Shown here piece by piece: positions 43,307-54,755 of a DNA stretch of 64,000 nucleotides. This DNA is from Podospora pseudoanserina. Taxonomy: Eukaryota > Ascomycota > Sordariomycetes > Sordariales > Podosporaceae. A program made the translations under genes and the position numbers. Each line of letters begins with the position of its first letter. Positions within the stretch are counted from its first letter, which is position 1. The notes beneath the pieces are model-generated. The model saw only the letters and a program-made list of their open reading frames with translations. It did not search any database and was not told the origin of the DNA. The DNA lies in NCBI RefSeq assembly GCF_035222485.1, contig NC_085925.1, positions 3,410,001 to 3,474,000 on the forward strand, read 5' to 3'.

Positions 43307-45046
43307 TTACACAAGCCACGCATCCAAGATAGGTGGGCACATCTCCTCCATATTCTTCAAACTGACATCCCTCACCACACTCGACAGCGGCACCCTCCCG
43401 TCCTCGGTCGTCGTCCCATTCTCAAACTGCCCAAACTCCCTCACCAGTCTCGTGTCAAGATTATACCTCGGCCACCCTGTCGCTTCGAGTCCAGCCTGCC
43501 CTCCCTTCGCAAGCGCCACCCAAGCGTCCTGCATCGCTTCACTGACGGCCTCCTCTTCCGGCGTCGACAGGCCGCGGAGCAGGGAGTGAGTGCCGAAAAT
43601 CAGAGGCAGCTCAGCCGAGTGATAAGCTCCCATAAACGCCTCAGGTGAGACATTGCTAAAGTTGCCCGTGTAAAGATATCGGTAGACGGGCACGCCGGCC
43701 ATGATCCGCAGCGCGCTGGCCTGCACGGCGGGACAAAAGAAGAAGACTGCCGTAGTGAGGGCTTCGATGGTGGAGTTGACTCCCTCTGCGGTGAGTGGGA
43801 CAAAGGGGATGCCGTCGTTGGCGTTTGTTCCGATGATTGTCGGCTGTTTTTTTTTTTTTTTCCCCTCTTGTCAGTTACCGGCCCCCAACCTCTGTCTCTT
43901 TAGTCGAGTTTAACTCACCACATCCAAAATCTCCTTCTTGATCGCCCTGTCCGTGTAGTTCCCAAACACGGTTCTGTTGTCCACCACGGATGTAAAGTAA
44001 ATGAACGGCTTCCCGCTCATGAGCTCCTCCATGTTCACCTGCAAGAACGCCTCAATATGTTCCGCATCGGCGGTTTGCATGCATTCCAACTCCTCCTGAG
44101 GTGACAACCCCCCACAACCGACTTCGGTCGCGACGGCGGTAAAGTTTCCGTGATTGACGTCCTCTGTGCTCGCCCGAGCAAGCGGGAAGATCTCTGTCCC
44201 AGAGTCCATGATGACGGCCGAAACCTGGGGGAATGAAGGGTCAAAAGCTGCATATTGGTACCAAGCCGCAGAGATAGCACCGGCTGACTGCCCCCAAAGG
44301 GTAATTCTCTCTGGGTCTCCGCCAAAGTAGCTGATGTAGTCTTTGACCCATTGGATGGCCAGCTTTTGATCGAGCAAGCCGGGGTTTTGCTTGGTGCTGT
44401 CCCCGGCAAAAGCTGCGGCGTTGGGGAAGCCGAAGATGTTCAAGCGGTAGTTGAAGGTGACTACAATATGCTCTTGTGAATCTTGGACCCAGTTAGCGGG
44501 AATTTGATAGGGGACGTCTTGGCCGCCTGCCATGAAGGCACCACCGTGAATGAAGATTATCACTGGGAGCTTTTGGCCCCAAGCCCGAACTGGTGGGGCG
44601 TAGACACTGAGAGAGAGGCAGTCTTCGGAGAGAAAGGGAGAGGTCATGTTGAGTCCTTGCAGGTTGTACTGGTTGACGAACTGTGTGAAGATGGTTGGTG
44701 GGTCTTCCATGAGAAACTGCATGCATGAGGGACCGAATTGAGTTGCTCTGTATGGGGAGGAGGGGAGGGCGGAGAGAGGTTCAGGAGGGAGAAAGCGGAG
44801 AGATCCCACTGGGGGTTGGGCGAAGGGGATGGAGAGGAATCGGCGGACACAGGGCGTATCAGGATATGTTGTGCCGATAACGGTACCCAAGGGAGTGTCA
44901 ACCGTAAGTTCAGCGGCGGCGAGGGCAGAGCAGGAAGACCTTCTGTATCGCGAAAGTATTGGTGGTGAGTGGCCGTCGTTGGCGAGTGTGATGGTGGATA
45001 GCGAGGCCCAAGCGAGGGCCCCTAGTATCATTGGGGAGGACTTCAT
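43307..45046 (-). CDS. Secreted type-B carboxylesterase/lipase
   Basis: Alpha/beta-hydrolase of the carboxylesterase-B (cholinesterase) family. Exons 45046-43919 and 43843-43307 join to 554 aa. There is a signal peptide (about 1-22). The family motifs are in order: GTVIGT and RFLSIPFAQPPVG near the start, EDCLSLSVYAPP, the oxyanion hole IFIHGGAF, and the nucleophile elbow GGDPERITLWGQSAGAIS with catalytic Ser. The catalytic His is in AYHSAELPLIFGT in exon 2. The acidic residue was not pinned down. Several NxS/T sites fit secretion. The intron contains a long T run next to its 3' end. Substrate is unknown. Confidence 0.92.
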
Positions 45047-46765
45047 AATCGCGAGGTATCGTTGCTATACTGGGATGATGATCTTTGCCGAGTATTGACC
45101 GAGTCCTTGTCTTGCTAGGAACTTGACCTCGCTGGGGAGGCAAAGAAACTCGAGAGGCTGATGTGATCCCATCATCCCAGCTGTGGGGGGGATATTGGAC
45201 ATTTTATCTGTCAGATGTCACCCATTCGGGCCATTGGGCACAACGTCTAACGTCTAACGACAGACGCCGTTTCGCGCCAATTCGAGTCACGCCCCGACGG
45301 GCGGCTTTCTTACGATCTCAACGGCGGACTTGAGATGATCGCCATTACGGGAGTGTGACACGGTTGTGGTGCTAGTTCCAAAAAGCTGCGACGCAGACTG
45401 AGCCATGTTCTTGGAAGTTAGAGGCCTCGCGACGGCAAGGTGCCGGGTCATTCCCCGTCGTTTGGAGTTATCAACTTCGGACGTCTATTTTTGGTCTGTG
45501 CCTGGTGTAGCTTGTCCGCTTTTCTCAAGATGGGAAGATGCGAGCAATTTGTTGCAGCGGTTCGGAACTTCGACGCAACAAGGGTCTCCAATTATTTCCT
45601 TGGGACAAGAAGCCTGCATGGACAGATGATGTCAATTAGTCTGGTCGAGCGCGATGTTCAGACAAGACTATACCTGGACCAGTTGCAGCTATCTCCCGCG
45701 GAGATATTGGAAAGCTGTATATTGCAAGGTTTCCCTGGGTTAACACCGCCATCTGTCTGCTTGGAAAGGTCAGCCTCGTATGATGATGAGGGTGCTATTT
45801 GAGATCAATTAGAAAGCCCGACAGCCACACAGCAGCCACACAGACCTCGAAAAGAAAATAGGAGGGCTGTCATCATCATTACAATGCCTTGCACCTCACA
45901 TCGCTGCTCGTGGCAGCAGCAGAACCAACTCGACAAGGGATGCTGAGCCCCGAAGTAACTCTACCTGAAGATTCATCGCAATCCACGCAAATGTGATGGA
46001 TGTGTTAGCGACGATTGCACCATGAGCCATTAAAAAGTGGACGACGGCACTGGTGCCCGTTGAGCCACCATTGGACCAAAAAACTCCTTTTCCTGCATAC
46101 CTCGTTGACAAGCAGATGTCTTTTAGCTACCAAACTACGAGGTGTAACAATGGACAATGAACGAAAGAACAGGAGTTGTTGACCGGAGTGGTGGTCGCGG
46201 CAACACAGTTTTACGATCGAAGACAAGGCAAAGTTGAAGGAAGGACTTGAAAAGATGGAGGAGAGAAGCGGGTGATTGTCCCATGTCATTGGCGATGGGA
46301 ATCTCGTCTGTTCAAGTAGCATGTTGACTTTGGTATGACACATGGGTGAGCAGTCTGCAAACTCGCGTGTGAGTCCAAGCTTTGGCAGACACAGCCGGGA
46401 GGTGCGTGAGAAGCTGCCCACTATTATGGGATGGATGCAACTGGGAAGATGCGATCTCATGAACAGTTTCCGCCCAGTGCCCGTGTTGTTCGCTTCCAAG
46501 CTCACTACGGCCTTTCATGCTACCTTGGCCTCGTGACATAGTTGCGTTGCGTCCCATCACCTCCGAATATCTTCACTTACACATGGTGTTTGCCCTGGAC
46601 AGCTGCTGCCAGCTGTGGCCACCTCTGCTGTCGGCTGCTGTCAGTCGAGTCATCCGGCGACGTCAATGACGACCACCTCATCACCAACACTCAAAAAAAC
46701 AAGACACCCACCATCGTCGATTTCACGGAACTTCAAAACTGCAAATTGAGTGCATTTCTTTCACA
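45047..46765. other. Divergent intergenic region between esterase and aprataxin genes
   Basis: About 1.7 kb with two promoters. Open frames of up to about 165 codons have no recognisable content. Confidence 0.5.
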
Positions 46766-47602
46766 ATGGCCGAGCAAGCAGAAGATATTGACGACATCGT
46801 CGACCACCCCGCTGGGGCAAATTCCTTAGAACACGACGACGAGCCATCATCGGCCTCGTCAAAGTCAAAGAATGCATTTGCCGAACTCATGGCCCCGAAG
46901 AGAAAGGCCCCGGCCTCACCAGAACCCGAAAAGCGTCCAAAAGACAAAGCCGCCCGCTGGCGCGGCGCCTTAGTTCAGTATATCAACAACCCCTCCTCCT
47001 TTGGCAGCCAAGTACTCCGGGTAACTCCCAACACAGTCCTCATCAAGGACTCGTTCCCCAAAGCCACCGTCCATCTCCTTCTTCTACCTCGCTCAGAAAA
47101 GCACTCCCTCCTCCGTCCTAATGAAGCTTTCGCCGACCCTGCCTTTTTGGCCATCGTACGAGAAGAAGCCGCTTCGGCAGCCAAACTCGCCGCAGCCGAG
47201 CTAGAAAGATTGCTCGGTTCTTTTTCAGTCTCAAACAAGCCTCGTCTAGAAGCAACAGACTACACCAACCGATCCCCAGGACGGGATTATCTCAAAGAAA
47301 TCAAGGTCGGGATGCACGCACACCCGAGCATGGATCATCTGCATGTTCACATCATCAGCAAGGACATGCACTCGCCCAAGGTGAAGCACAAGAAGCACTA
47401 CAATAGTTTCAACACCGAGTTTTTTATTCCCTTGGTGGATTATCCACTGGCAGATGACGACGTCAGGAGGGATGTGGGATTCCAGAACGGGAATCTGAGC
47501 AAGGATTTCAAATGCTGGAGGTGCGGGAAGGACTTTGGGAATAAGTTTACGCAGCTGAAGAAGCATCTGGAGGAGGAGTTTGAGGAGTGGAAGAAGGAGT
47601 AA
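46766..47602 (+). CDS. hnt3: Aprataxin-like DNA adenylate hydrolase (Hnt3)
   Basis: Removes AMP from abortive DNA-ligation ends. One exon, 278 aa. An acidic N-terminus and a basic KAPASPEPEKRPKDK segment precede the HIT domain. That domain runs from WRGALVQYINNP to the histidine triad HLHVHII (about residue 190), with the family's KDSFPKATVHLLLLPR and MHAHPSMDHLH. A C-terminal zinc finger follows: CWRCGKDFGNKFTQLKKHLEEEF. Its ligands read Cys-Cys-His-Glu, the C2HE form known from fission yeast aprataxin rather than C2H2. It is convergent with the next gene, 138 bp between stops. Confidence 0.93.
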   Translation: MAEQAEDIDDIVDHPAGANSLEHDDEPSSASSKSKNAFAELMAPKRKAPASPEPEKRPKDKAARWRGALVQYINNPSSFGSQVLRVTPNTVLIKDSFPKATVHLLLLPRSEKHSLLRPNEAFADPAFLAIVREEAASAAKLAAAELERLLGSFSVSNKPRLEATDYTNRSPGRDYLKEIKVGMHAHPSMDHLHVHIISKDMHSPKVKHKKHYNSFNTEFFIPLVDYPLADDDVRRDVGFQNGNLSKDFKCWRCGKDFGNKFTQLKKHLEEEFEEWKKE

Positions 47603-47740
47603 CGGGCTATTTGTTATGCTTTATGCCAAAGCGGTGAATTCAATCGTGCTGCAAAAGAAGATTCAAAGAGTGTAAAACCATCGCAATGTTGACCAAGAAC
47701 ATGACGGGCCAGGTCTTGGCCAATGTCCCTGCTTTTTGGG

Positions 47741-48394
47741 CTACTCCAGAATAAACTCAACATCCGACTCCTCCCCCTCCTGCAAGTTCCACTGTTTGAT
47801 CTTTTGAAGTATTTTGTCCTTCCTCTCCTTCCTCTCGGCCTCTTCCTTCGCAACAAGCAACGCCCTGTTCCTTTTTCTCCTCGCCCTCTCCTTTTCATTT
47901 TTCCTCCTCCGCTTGGCGATCTCATCCGGCGTAAACCTAGCCCTACGCTCCTTCTCAGCCTGTTGCACCTTTGCGGCCTTATCTGCCGCTTTCTTTTCCT
48001 TGTCCTCCGCTATCTGAGCCCGGATGATAGGTCCGTAGCGTCTAGCGGCATCGTCTAACGCCTTTCTCACCTGGGGAGCATGCTCACAGAGGAATTTACG
48101 TATTTCCTCGTCCTCGTCCCCGTTGGCCTCCTCGCCGGACTCACAGTCGATGAGCTCATAGTCGCTAAACTCATCGTCGCTGACTGCAGCTTTGGAGTCA
48201 TCAACCATTGGGATGTCAATATCCTCGCTGGCCTCTGCCTTGGTGTCATCAGCCATTAAGATCTCAGTCTGCCCGCTGACTTCCGCTACGGTGTCAGCAG
48301 TCTTTGCAATGTTAGCCTCTGTGCTGTTGGCGTCTTGACTTTGAAGTGTATTGTTGTCAAGGCCTTTGTTTTTGTCATCCGCATGGGGCCGCAT
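47741..48394 (-). CDS. Charged coiled-coil protein of unknown function
   Basis: One open frame of 217 aa. The N-terminal half is acidic (AEVSGQTEILMADDTKAEAS; SDDEFSDYELIDCESGEEA). The C-terminal half is a Lys/Arg/Glu/Ala-rich helix (EDKEKKAADKAAKVQQAEK; RRRKNEKERARRKRNRALL). That part is probably coiled coil and nuclear. It ends with a short acidic-hydrophobic tail (EESDVEFILE). I do not recognise a family. Start is clear and the 3' end is close to hnt3. Confidence 0.75.
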   Translation of the reverse strand: MRPHADDKNKGLDNNTLQSQDANSTEANIAKTADTVAEVSGQTEILMADDTKAEASEDIDIPMVDDSKAAVSDDEFSDYELIDCESGEEANGDEDEEIRKFLCEHAPQVRKALDDAARRYGPIIRAQIAEDKEKKAADKAAKVQQAEKERRARFTPDEIAKRRRKNEKERARRKRNRALLVAKEEAERKERKDKILQKIKQWNLQEGEESDVEFILE

Positions 48395-48813
48395 TGTGAC
48401 TTTTGGAAGATGTCTGCTTGAGGCGACAAGAAGGAAGAAGCATGTATATGTCTGCTTCCTGGTGTGAGAAGGGGCGAGCGATGAACACCCGACTGTGCTT
48501 TCAGGGCGTTGCTACCGCCTACCTAGGTACCACTGAATGAAGTAGGTTTCGCCAGTTCTGAACTCGCTCTGGCATGTGACCTATTCTTTTGAGTTTACCA
48601 CAACAATGGCCCAGAGCTAAACCACGAGGTCCTGAAGAGTTTTTAGAGATCACCAAATTCACAGCTACCTTATGACTGATGACTCCACCACAAACATCCA
48701 AACCATATAATGCAGTTTGCCTCAGCACAACTGACTCATTTCTTGATCACCAATCCCTCACCAAAAGCCCACCCCCTCCAAGCAATCCAGACATGACACT
48801 CTCCCCAGAAGGC

Positions 48814-49593
48814 TCAAGCCACACACCCCGAAATCCCCACCAACCGCCCCGGACACTCAACCTGATGATAAACCACATCCCACCCATTCACCACCCCCGG
48901 CCCAATTCCACCTCCAACAACAACCCCCACAACCCCCGGCAACCTCTCACACTCCTGCCTATTCCTCACCCCCCTGTGCACCCCCCAGTTGTAACCCCCC
49001 ATACATCCCATTACACCCCCCCTGCCCCAGCGGCCCCCCCCCCTCCCGGAGTCAAAATAATCATGTCGCCCCTTTTGACATCCCCCCCCGCACCCCCAGG
49101 GGTAACAACTTGTACAATCATCGTTTTATTCGCTGCCGCCCCAGTCAACCACCGCAATTGATAGCATTTACAGCAATTAGGATGGTCAGCTGCTTGACTG
49201 TCCTGGACCTGGATCGCAAAGCCGTAGGAGAGGTCGTTGGAGATGGGAATGGGCTGGTACGTGTCGCAGAGGTAGGCGGCGGTGTTGGTGTTTACGCCGG
49301 GCTGGCAGCCCGTCACGGCTGAGACGCCGGCGGTGGTGGGAAGGGGCTGGTTGGATCTGTTGCAGACGCGGACGGCGCCGCGGGTGGTGAGGAGGGAGGG
49401 GCGGTTGTCGGTGCTGGCGCAGATGGGTTTGCAGCTGGCTGTGGTTAGAAAGTGGTGGGGATAGGGAAGGGGAACGGGGAGGGGGGGTGTACCAGTCCCA
49501 GCCTGTGTAGGTCTTCGCTACTGTTTGGGCTTTGACGAGGGCATGGTGGCGGAGGGTGAGGAGGCAGAGGAGGTGGTGGTAGAGTAGGAGCAT
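48814..49593 (-). pseudogene. GH45-type endoglucanase-like gene with a frame break
   Basis: GH45 enzymes cut beta-1,4-glucan in plant walls. Exon 1 (49593-49493) encodes a signal peptide and YTGWD; exon 2 starts at 49434. Together they read TGWDCCKPICAS, the GH45 start with the catalytic Asp. Further family motifs are GCQPGVNTN, NDLSYGFAIQVQDSQ, CCKCYQLRW and NKTMIVQVVTPGG, followed by GDMIILTPGGG. Then, in runs of nine and seven G (about 49021-49046), the frame ends at GGV-stop. The family's final part (GGYNWGVHRG, NRQECERLPG, YHQVECPGRLVGISGC) continues in another frame to 48814. So there is one break, in a homopolymer, otherwise a complete gene of about 240 aa. It may be a sequence error rather than decay. 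Confidence 0.72.
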
Positions 49594-50355
49594 TTTATCT
49601 CTGTGGGGAGCCCCCGATGCCTAAGCAAAAGGTCGAGGTGAGCAGGGCCAGGGAAGGAGCAGCGAGAGCCATGTTGATATACCGCTGAGTGTACCCCCAC
49701 TGTTGAGAAGACTTTGAGATTACTGGACCATTCCCTGCATCTACCGCAACACCATCTGCCCGGTCAATCTCTGCTATCTGGCATGTGACAATATGGTGGG
49801 CGTCAATACCAGTGATGCAGAAACTCCCCGTCTGATGCTACCATGGCAGACCTCATCAACCCGGGCTATTGGTGTTCCATTCCCAGCGAGCATCAACATC
49901 AGATGGAAGCCGATAGACAACTCCCGCTCTCCTCGCCAATATAAAAAACCCCCATTGGTTACCGCAGCCAAGGGTGAACGATAGAGCTCTGCTGTAAACA
50001 ACCGGTTAAACTGTGCCGAGAGCCGGGCTCGATAGATTGCCAGCCTACTCTGTCAGTCAAACAAAGCTTACTGCATAGAGAGCATGGCCTCATGTGGTAG
50101 ATGAAAGTGTATTGTGCCAGATGCTATTTTCAGCATTCATCCGATATCTGAACGCTTAACCTGCAGAGCCAAGGCCATACACACAGCCAAGCGGGAAAGT
50201 TCCCACATATCAAAACACTATCGTGCCGCTTCATGGCAGCATATTTGAGTACCATTGCTCCTCCCCCAACCCATAAACGCCTAGACAAAAGAATCCCAAT
50301 CCATAAATCCAGATCCTAAACTCCAACCAGTCCGAGGCAGTACATGGTTCATTGT
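49594..50355. other. Intergenic region
   Basis: Promoter side of the GH45-like gene, 3' of the NmrA-like gene. No gene seen. Confidence 0.5.
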
Positions 50356-51457
50356 TTAAGCACCATTGTGCTTCACCTTCTTCTTGGGACGCAGTTCGCC
50401 GGCATACAGGCGGAAGAACTCGTCCGGCTCGGTGGGGTGCTCGCCCGTGACATCGTGGAAAGCAGTCGTGGCGATGTAGTTGGTCTTGCCCTCACGCACC
50501 AGGCTGTAGTACTCGAGGAGGTACTCCTTCTCGGAGTCGTCGATGGTGGCTTGGTTCTTGAGGATTCTCTTCGCCTCACGCCTGAAAGAGTGTTAGTTAC
50601 CGTATATGAGAACGGAAAAGAGCCAAAAGAAACATACTCAGAGATATTCTCAAACTCCATCGTCTGACCCAAAGCCTTGCTGGCCGACTCGGCAAGCTCC
50701 TTTCCAGCGCAGAGCATAGGTCCAGTGATGACCATCATCTGACCGCGGTGCTTGTCGTCAAAGCCGTGAGGGCCCTTTCCGGAGAGAACATGGGCAGCGA
50801 CGTGCGCAATATCACCGAGGGCAACAGGAGCAAACTTGTGGTTCTCGCCAATGGGAAGAGGAAGGACGCCCTCGCTCTGGGCTTGCTGGGCGTACAAGAG
50901 GATGTTTTCGGCGTAGAAACCAGCACTAAAATAGTCCTGTCAGTTGCAGATCTTGACATCCACGGTGTTGAAGAAACTCACCGAATAACACAAGGCGAAT
51001 GTCCCAAGGCAACATCCGCATTACCCTTCTCAGCCAGCACCAAAGCCTCCAAATCAATAAACTCCCTCAGCCTTGGCTGCTTATCCCTCTCGGCATAATC
51101 GCACCCAGCAGCACTGATCAACAGCACATTCTGAACACCCGCCTTCTTGGCCGCATTGGTCAGCTCGACGCAAATATCAAACTTGTCCTCCTTCGCGGGA
51201 GGGATCAGGCAGATGGTGTCGCAGCCGATCTTCTTGAGGGCATTGACCATCTCGCGCTCGCGGCCGGGGTTGTGGGGCACGATGACGGCACCGAGCGACT
51301 CGAGCTCTTTGGCCTTGGCCGAGCTCGGGTCGAGGGAGAGGCCGCTGAGGCTGGTGATTTGCTTCTTGAAGCGCTCTTCTTTGAGGAGGAGCTCGGCGAT
51401 GAGGAAGCCGGTTTGGCCGTCGACGGCGGTGATGCAAACGTTGCGGGTGTCGGACAT
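50356..51457 (-). CDS. NmrA-like NAD(P)-binding protein
   Basis: A Rossmann-fold protein of the atypical short-chain dehydrogenase family that includes NmrA and HSCARG. Exons 51457-50982, 50925-50638 and 50581-50356 join to 329 aa. The N-terminal strand and turn read NVCITAVDGQTGFLIAELLL, close to the GxxGxxG pattern but with changes (AVDGQTG). NVLLISAAGCDYAER is the next strand. A family-like substrate side (GFYAENILLYAQQ, FAPVALGDIAHVAAHVL) follows. The active-site Tyr and Lys of true dehydrogenases are not evident, so it may be a redox sensor or regulator rather than an enzyme. Introns are phased. Confidence 0.85.
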
Positions 51458-52200
51458 TTTGGCGGTGGCGGAAAGTCGACTTTGGTTGAGGTGTAGAGAA
51501 AGAGGGAGAATTGAGTTGTTGTTTGATGTTGCAAGAGGTCGCAGTTCAGTAGCTGCTTGGTTGTGTTGTGGTCTTCCGGGAAGGTGGGGGGTGCAGGTGC
51601 AGGTGCAGGTGCAGGTGTTGAGACTGCAGGTGCCAATTCAAAAAGTCGGGTCGGTCAATTGTTTTTATTGCCAAAAGCTCCCTTTCACCACAGCAGAGTT
51701 CCGTCTTTATGCTTGGTACCCTCTGTCCATCGTCATCATTATTGCTTCTTCAAACAAACCATGTTGATGAAGTCATTGAGAAGTTCGTTTGTCACCGCAT
51801 CCGAGATCCATTGCGTCATTGAGTCAGGGGCGCCAAGGGGTCAAAGCATCAAAAGCATTCCATGTTGAAGCTTTCTCGATTTGATTGTGCTTTGTTCAAA
51901 ACAACAGAAATTGCGTGTTGATATTTAAACTCCCAGTCAGATCACTGAACGCATCGTGATATCTCAACAACTAGATACTGCGCTGTGTGAAAGTCGGTTC
52001 AAAACTATGTATCTGCGGTACCCTACACTTTACACTTTTGCTAACTCCCCAGCCTACCATATGACAAAGCTCTCAAATCCCATTACATGTTTATCTCACA
52101 GTTTCTTGCCTGTCATTCTTGAGAAGGTAAACGGATCTTTCAGCTGGCATGATTATCATGTCCGCATCTCCGTCATCTCTCTTCCACACGGGTTGGCCCC
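51458..52200. other. Intergenic with a short hexamer repeat
   Basis: Promoter of the NmrA-like gene. GTGCAG/GGTGCA hexamers repeat about five times near 51590-51620. Otherwise no features. Confidence 0.55.
51590..51620. repeat. Short GGTGCA hexamer repeat
   Basis: About five tandem copies in the leader/promoter of the NmrA-like gene. Confidence 0.85.
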
Positions 52201-53700
52201 CTAACCCGATGTCTTCACCTTCTTCGGAATAGAAATCCCATCCTGCGTGGTTTGCTTATCGTATATCACCTCAAGCTTAACGAGAACCCTCTTTTTGTCG
52301 TAATGCTTCCCGTCCGCAGTCCCGCATTTGACGATCCCGGGGGCAATAACAAGGTCGACATTCATCGACTCGTTTCTCTTCGAACAGTAAGGCGGAGGAC
52401 GAAGACGGCGCGTGGGCTCCATCATATCTGGATTGAATGGAAACCCGAACCTGTAATTTTTGTCAAGAAGAGAATCAGGCCAGGCATCACTGATGACGAT
52501 CGTAAAGTCTGCCGTTGATGTGCGGAAAATCGTGTCTAGTTCTGCTGCAAGCGTGATGATCTCGGTGACAGCGGCATTCACCGCATCCTCTTTGGTGTCC
52601 TGGGCCACCACATCTCTGAGTTTCCTCGAATAGAAATGAGACACAAGAACAGGGAGATAGTTCCGGTGTGGGACCATGTTGGCAAATCGCACAGTTTGGG
52701 ACCGCCATTCATGAAAACTCTCCCGTGTGGGTTTCTGGCAAGGGACGTCCTGCTCCTTGCCGTCAATGGTGGCTAGATATCAGAATGACAAAGTTAGGCA
52801 ACCATTACACATGTGGTCGTTTGAAGGGGCTGGTATACTGACCCTCTATCTTGTGAAATACGATGGAAAGAGACGAACCAAGTGACCCATTCCAGTAAGT
52901 GGCCTGGATGCGAAAGATGTAGTGGTGAAGATAGTTCCATAAATACGCTGCCCGAATGAGCGGATAGAAAACGCGGCGACATTGCCTGGTATTTGGTAGC
53001 TGTAGGAATTGACTTCAAGAAGGCTAGCGAATTGGCAGTCTCCCAATCGATGGACTGGGGGAAGTGGCTCTCCTCAAATTGTCGAACCAGAAATCGCAGC
53101 TGCTTCCATTTGGATTCGATCTCGTTGTCCGAGACCTTCGTGTAGCCAACGGGATCTTTAAACTTCTGCTCCTCAAGATCTCTGGCAAACTTGGCGGCCT
53201 GATGCTTGATGATAGCTTCCTGCTCGATGAACTTTTGCTCGGCATTCCTGAGCTCGGCGGCCTGATGATTGATGATTACTTCTAGCTCGACGCACTTGTG
53301 CTCGGCATTCTCGAGCCTGGCCTCAAGCTCGCTGATGTAGGTGTCGTATTCCTCAGTGTCATGAGTGCAAAGAGCTTTCTCATTACTAAACCTGCCGAGA
53401 AAGCTGGATAGTTTCCATCGCGAGTCTCCGCTGACCGAGCTCAATTGCTCTTTCAACTTCTTGTTCTCGTGCTCAAGATCTGTTGCATGGTTGGATTTGT
53501 CCGTGATGACATTCCGATAGGACTCTAGCATCTCTTGCAGCTGCTCAATACTGACGAAGCTCTCATCGCTTGCTCCTTCGGACTGACCAGCATGGCCCTT
53601 GGTGCACTGCTGCTCGAAGTGATGGGTCAAAGTAGCTGCGATCAAGAATGTCTGAAAAAGAAATTGTAAGTGAATGCCAAACTTGAATCAGAGATATTAC
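52201..53700 (-). pseudogene. Coiled-coil fungal protein of unknown function, broken
   Basis: The N-terminal part (about 53663-53010) is a coiled coil with repeated blocks (HQAAELRNAEQKFIEQEAII). A globular C-terminal half is made of three readable segments. The first (53009-52843) reads correctly only in a shifted frame (RRVFYPLIRAAYLWNYLHHY, then ATYWNGSLGSSLSIVFHKIE). The next starts after an intron (52842-52773; GTCAGT donor) at 52772 with ATIDGKEQDVP, then FHEWRSQTVRFANMVP. It continues open to the stop at 52201. The family is common in fungi but unnamed to me. Breaks: a frame change near 53010, and no ATG at the 5' end. The open frame begins after an apparent splice acceptor at 53664, and upstream I find no coding exon. 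Confidence 0.55.
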
Positions 53701-53785
53701 CATACCTAGGTCAAGTCGCAAACTGGTCCCTGGCAAAAACCTTAGCGGTGGCTTCTTCTTTTGGAATGGAGGAAGAGGAAGGGAT

Positions 53786-54755
53786 GTGGGAAGAGGTGTG
53801 GGGAGAGGAAGAGGTGAGATTCAGCGTGCTTTCGATCCTGTCCTAGACAAGATGTTTGTCATGGTTCAAGAGCAGGAGGCTGCGGTGACTCGGAAGAAGG
53901 GACATGGTCCCAAGGTAAGTACAGGCTACACTTTCTGCATTGAAGAGGCTAACGCGCAACGCAGTATGTCATTCTTGTTGGTGGCTTTGGGCGTTCAAGA
54001 TATCTCTTTTCTTATCTCAAGAAGAAGCTTGGAAATGAGATTGAGATACTTCAATCTCGTGGCGCCAGCCCGTAGGTTTCCCATTGTTCTTGTTGGCACA
54101 ACTCGGTTAGCTGACAATACTGTGTTCAAAGCTGGGCCGCCATCTGCCGCGGAGCTGTAATCCAAAGCATTAGCTTCAAAGGCCGTTCGAATCTGTCTAT
54201 TGATGTTCAGGGGCGGATCTCCAGAACCAGCTATGGTGTTCGTTACTCTGCCACCTGGGACCCCAAAGTCCATGATGCATCTCTGAGGTACTTTTGCCAC
54301 TACGACGCCGGGTGGAGAGCGAAGGACCAGATGTGCTGATATTTGAATCAGGCAAGCGTTATCTGCTCCATGAGTGTGATTGTTTTAGAGCTGACCTATA
54401 GAAGGGCGACCTCGGGAATTCAGACAAACGTGTCACAAGTTCCTACCTACGTCATTTTTTTGACACAAACGACGACCAGAAACAGACCATTGTGGAGGCT
54501 ATCTACTGCACAACTGCCTCACAGCCACCCAAAGTCTGAAATGATCAAATCAAGACGCTCTGCACGGTGAAGTGGGAAACGAAGATCGACCTGACCACCC
54601 TTCCAACATTCACCAACCCCGTGGGAAAGGTTATCTACGTCCTCAAGTACGATATCGAGATGACGGTTGCTGGGGGTATTCTGGACTTTGCTGTTTACCG
54701 CGATGGCGTTCGGCAGGGAGGAAAGAGTGTCATGATCGAGTATGAGAATGCCTAA
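53786..54755 (+). pseudogene. Hsp70-like protein pseudogene, 3' part only
   Basis: Readable pieces of the C-terminal half of fungal Hsp70-like ATPases: GEIQRAFDPVLDKM (near 53817), an intron with GTAAGT (about 53916-53964), YVILVGGFGRSRYLFSYL, a second intron (54073-54130), then AWAAICRGAVIQSIS. After about 54340 the frame is broken several times: a TGA in QMC-YLNQ, a shift before GNSDKRVTSSYLR, and a TGA after TASQPPKV. The final domain (VKWETKIDLTTLPTFTNPVG, LDFAVYRDGVRQGGKSVMIEYE) is again readable to 54755. The N-terminal nucleotide-binding half is missing. It lies head to head with the broken coiled-coil gene. Confidence 0.78.

Noticed and set aside
45440-45802. 120-codon frame upstream of hnt3
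   Set aside because: No domain, no splice context, likely chance.
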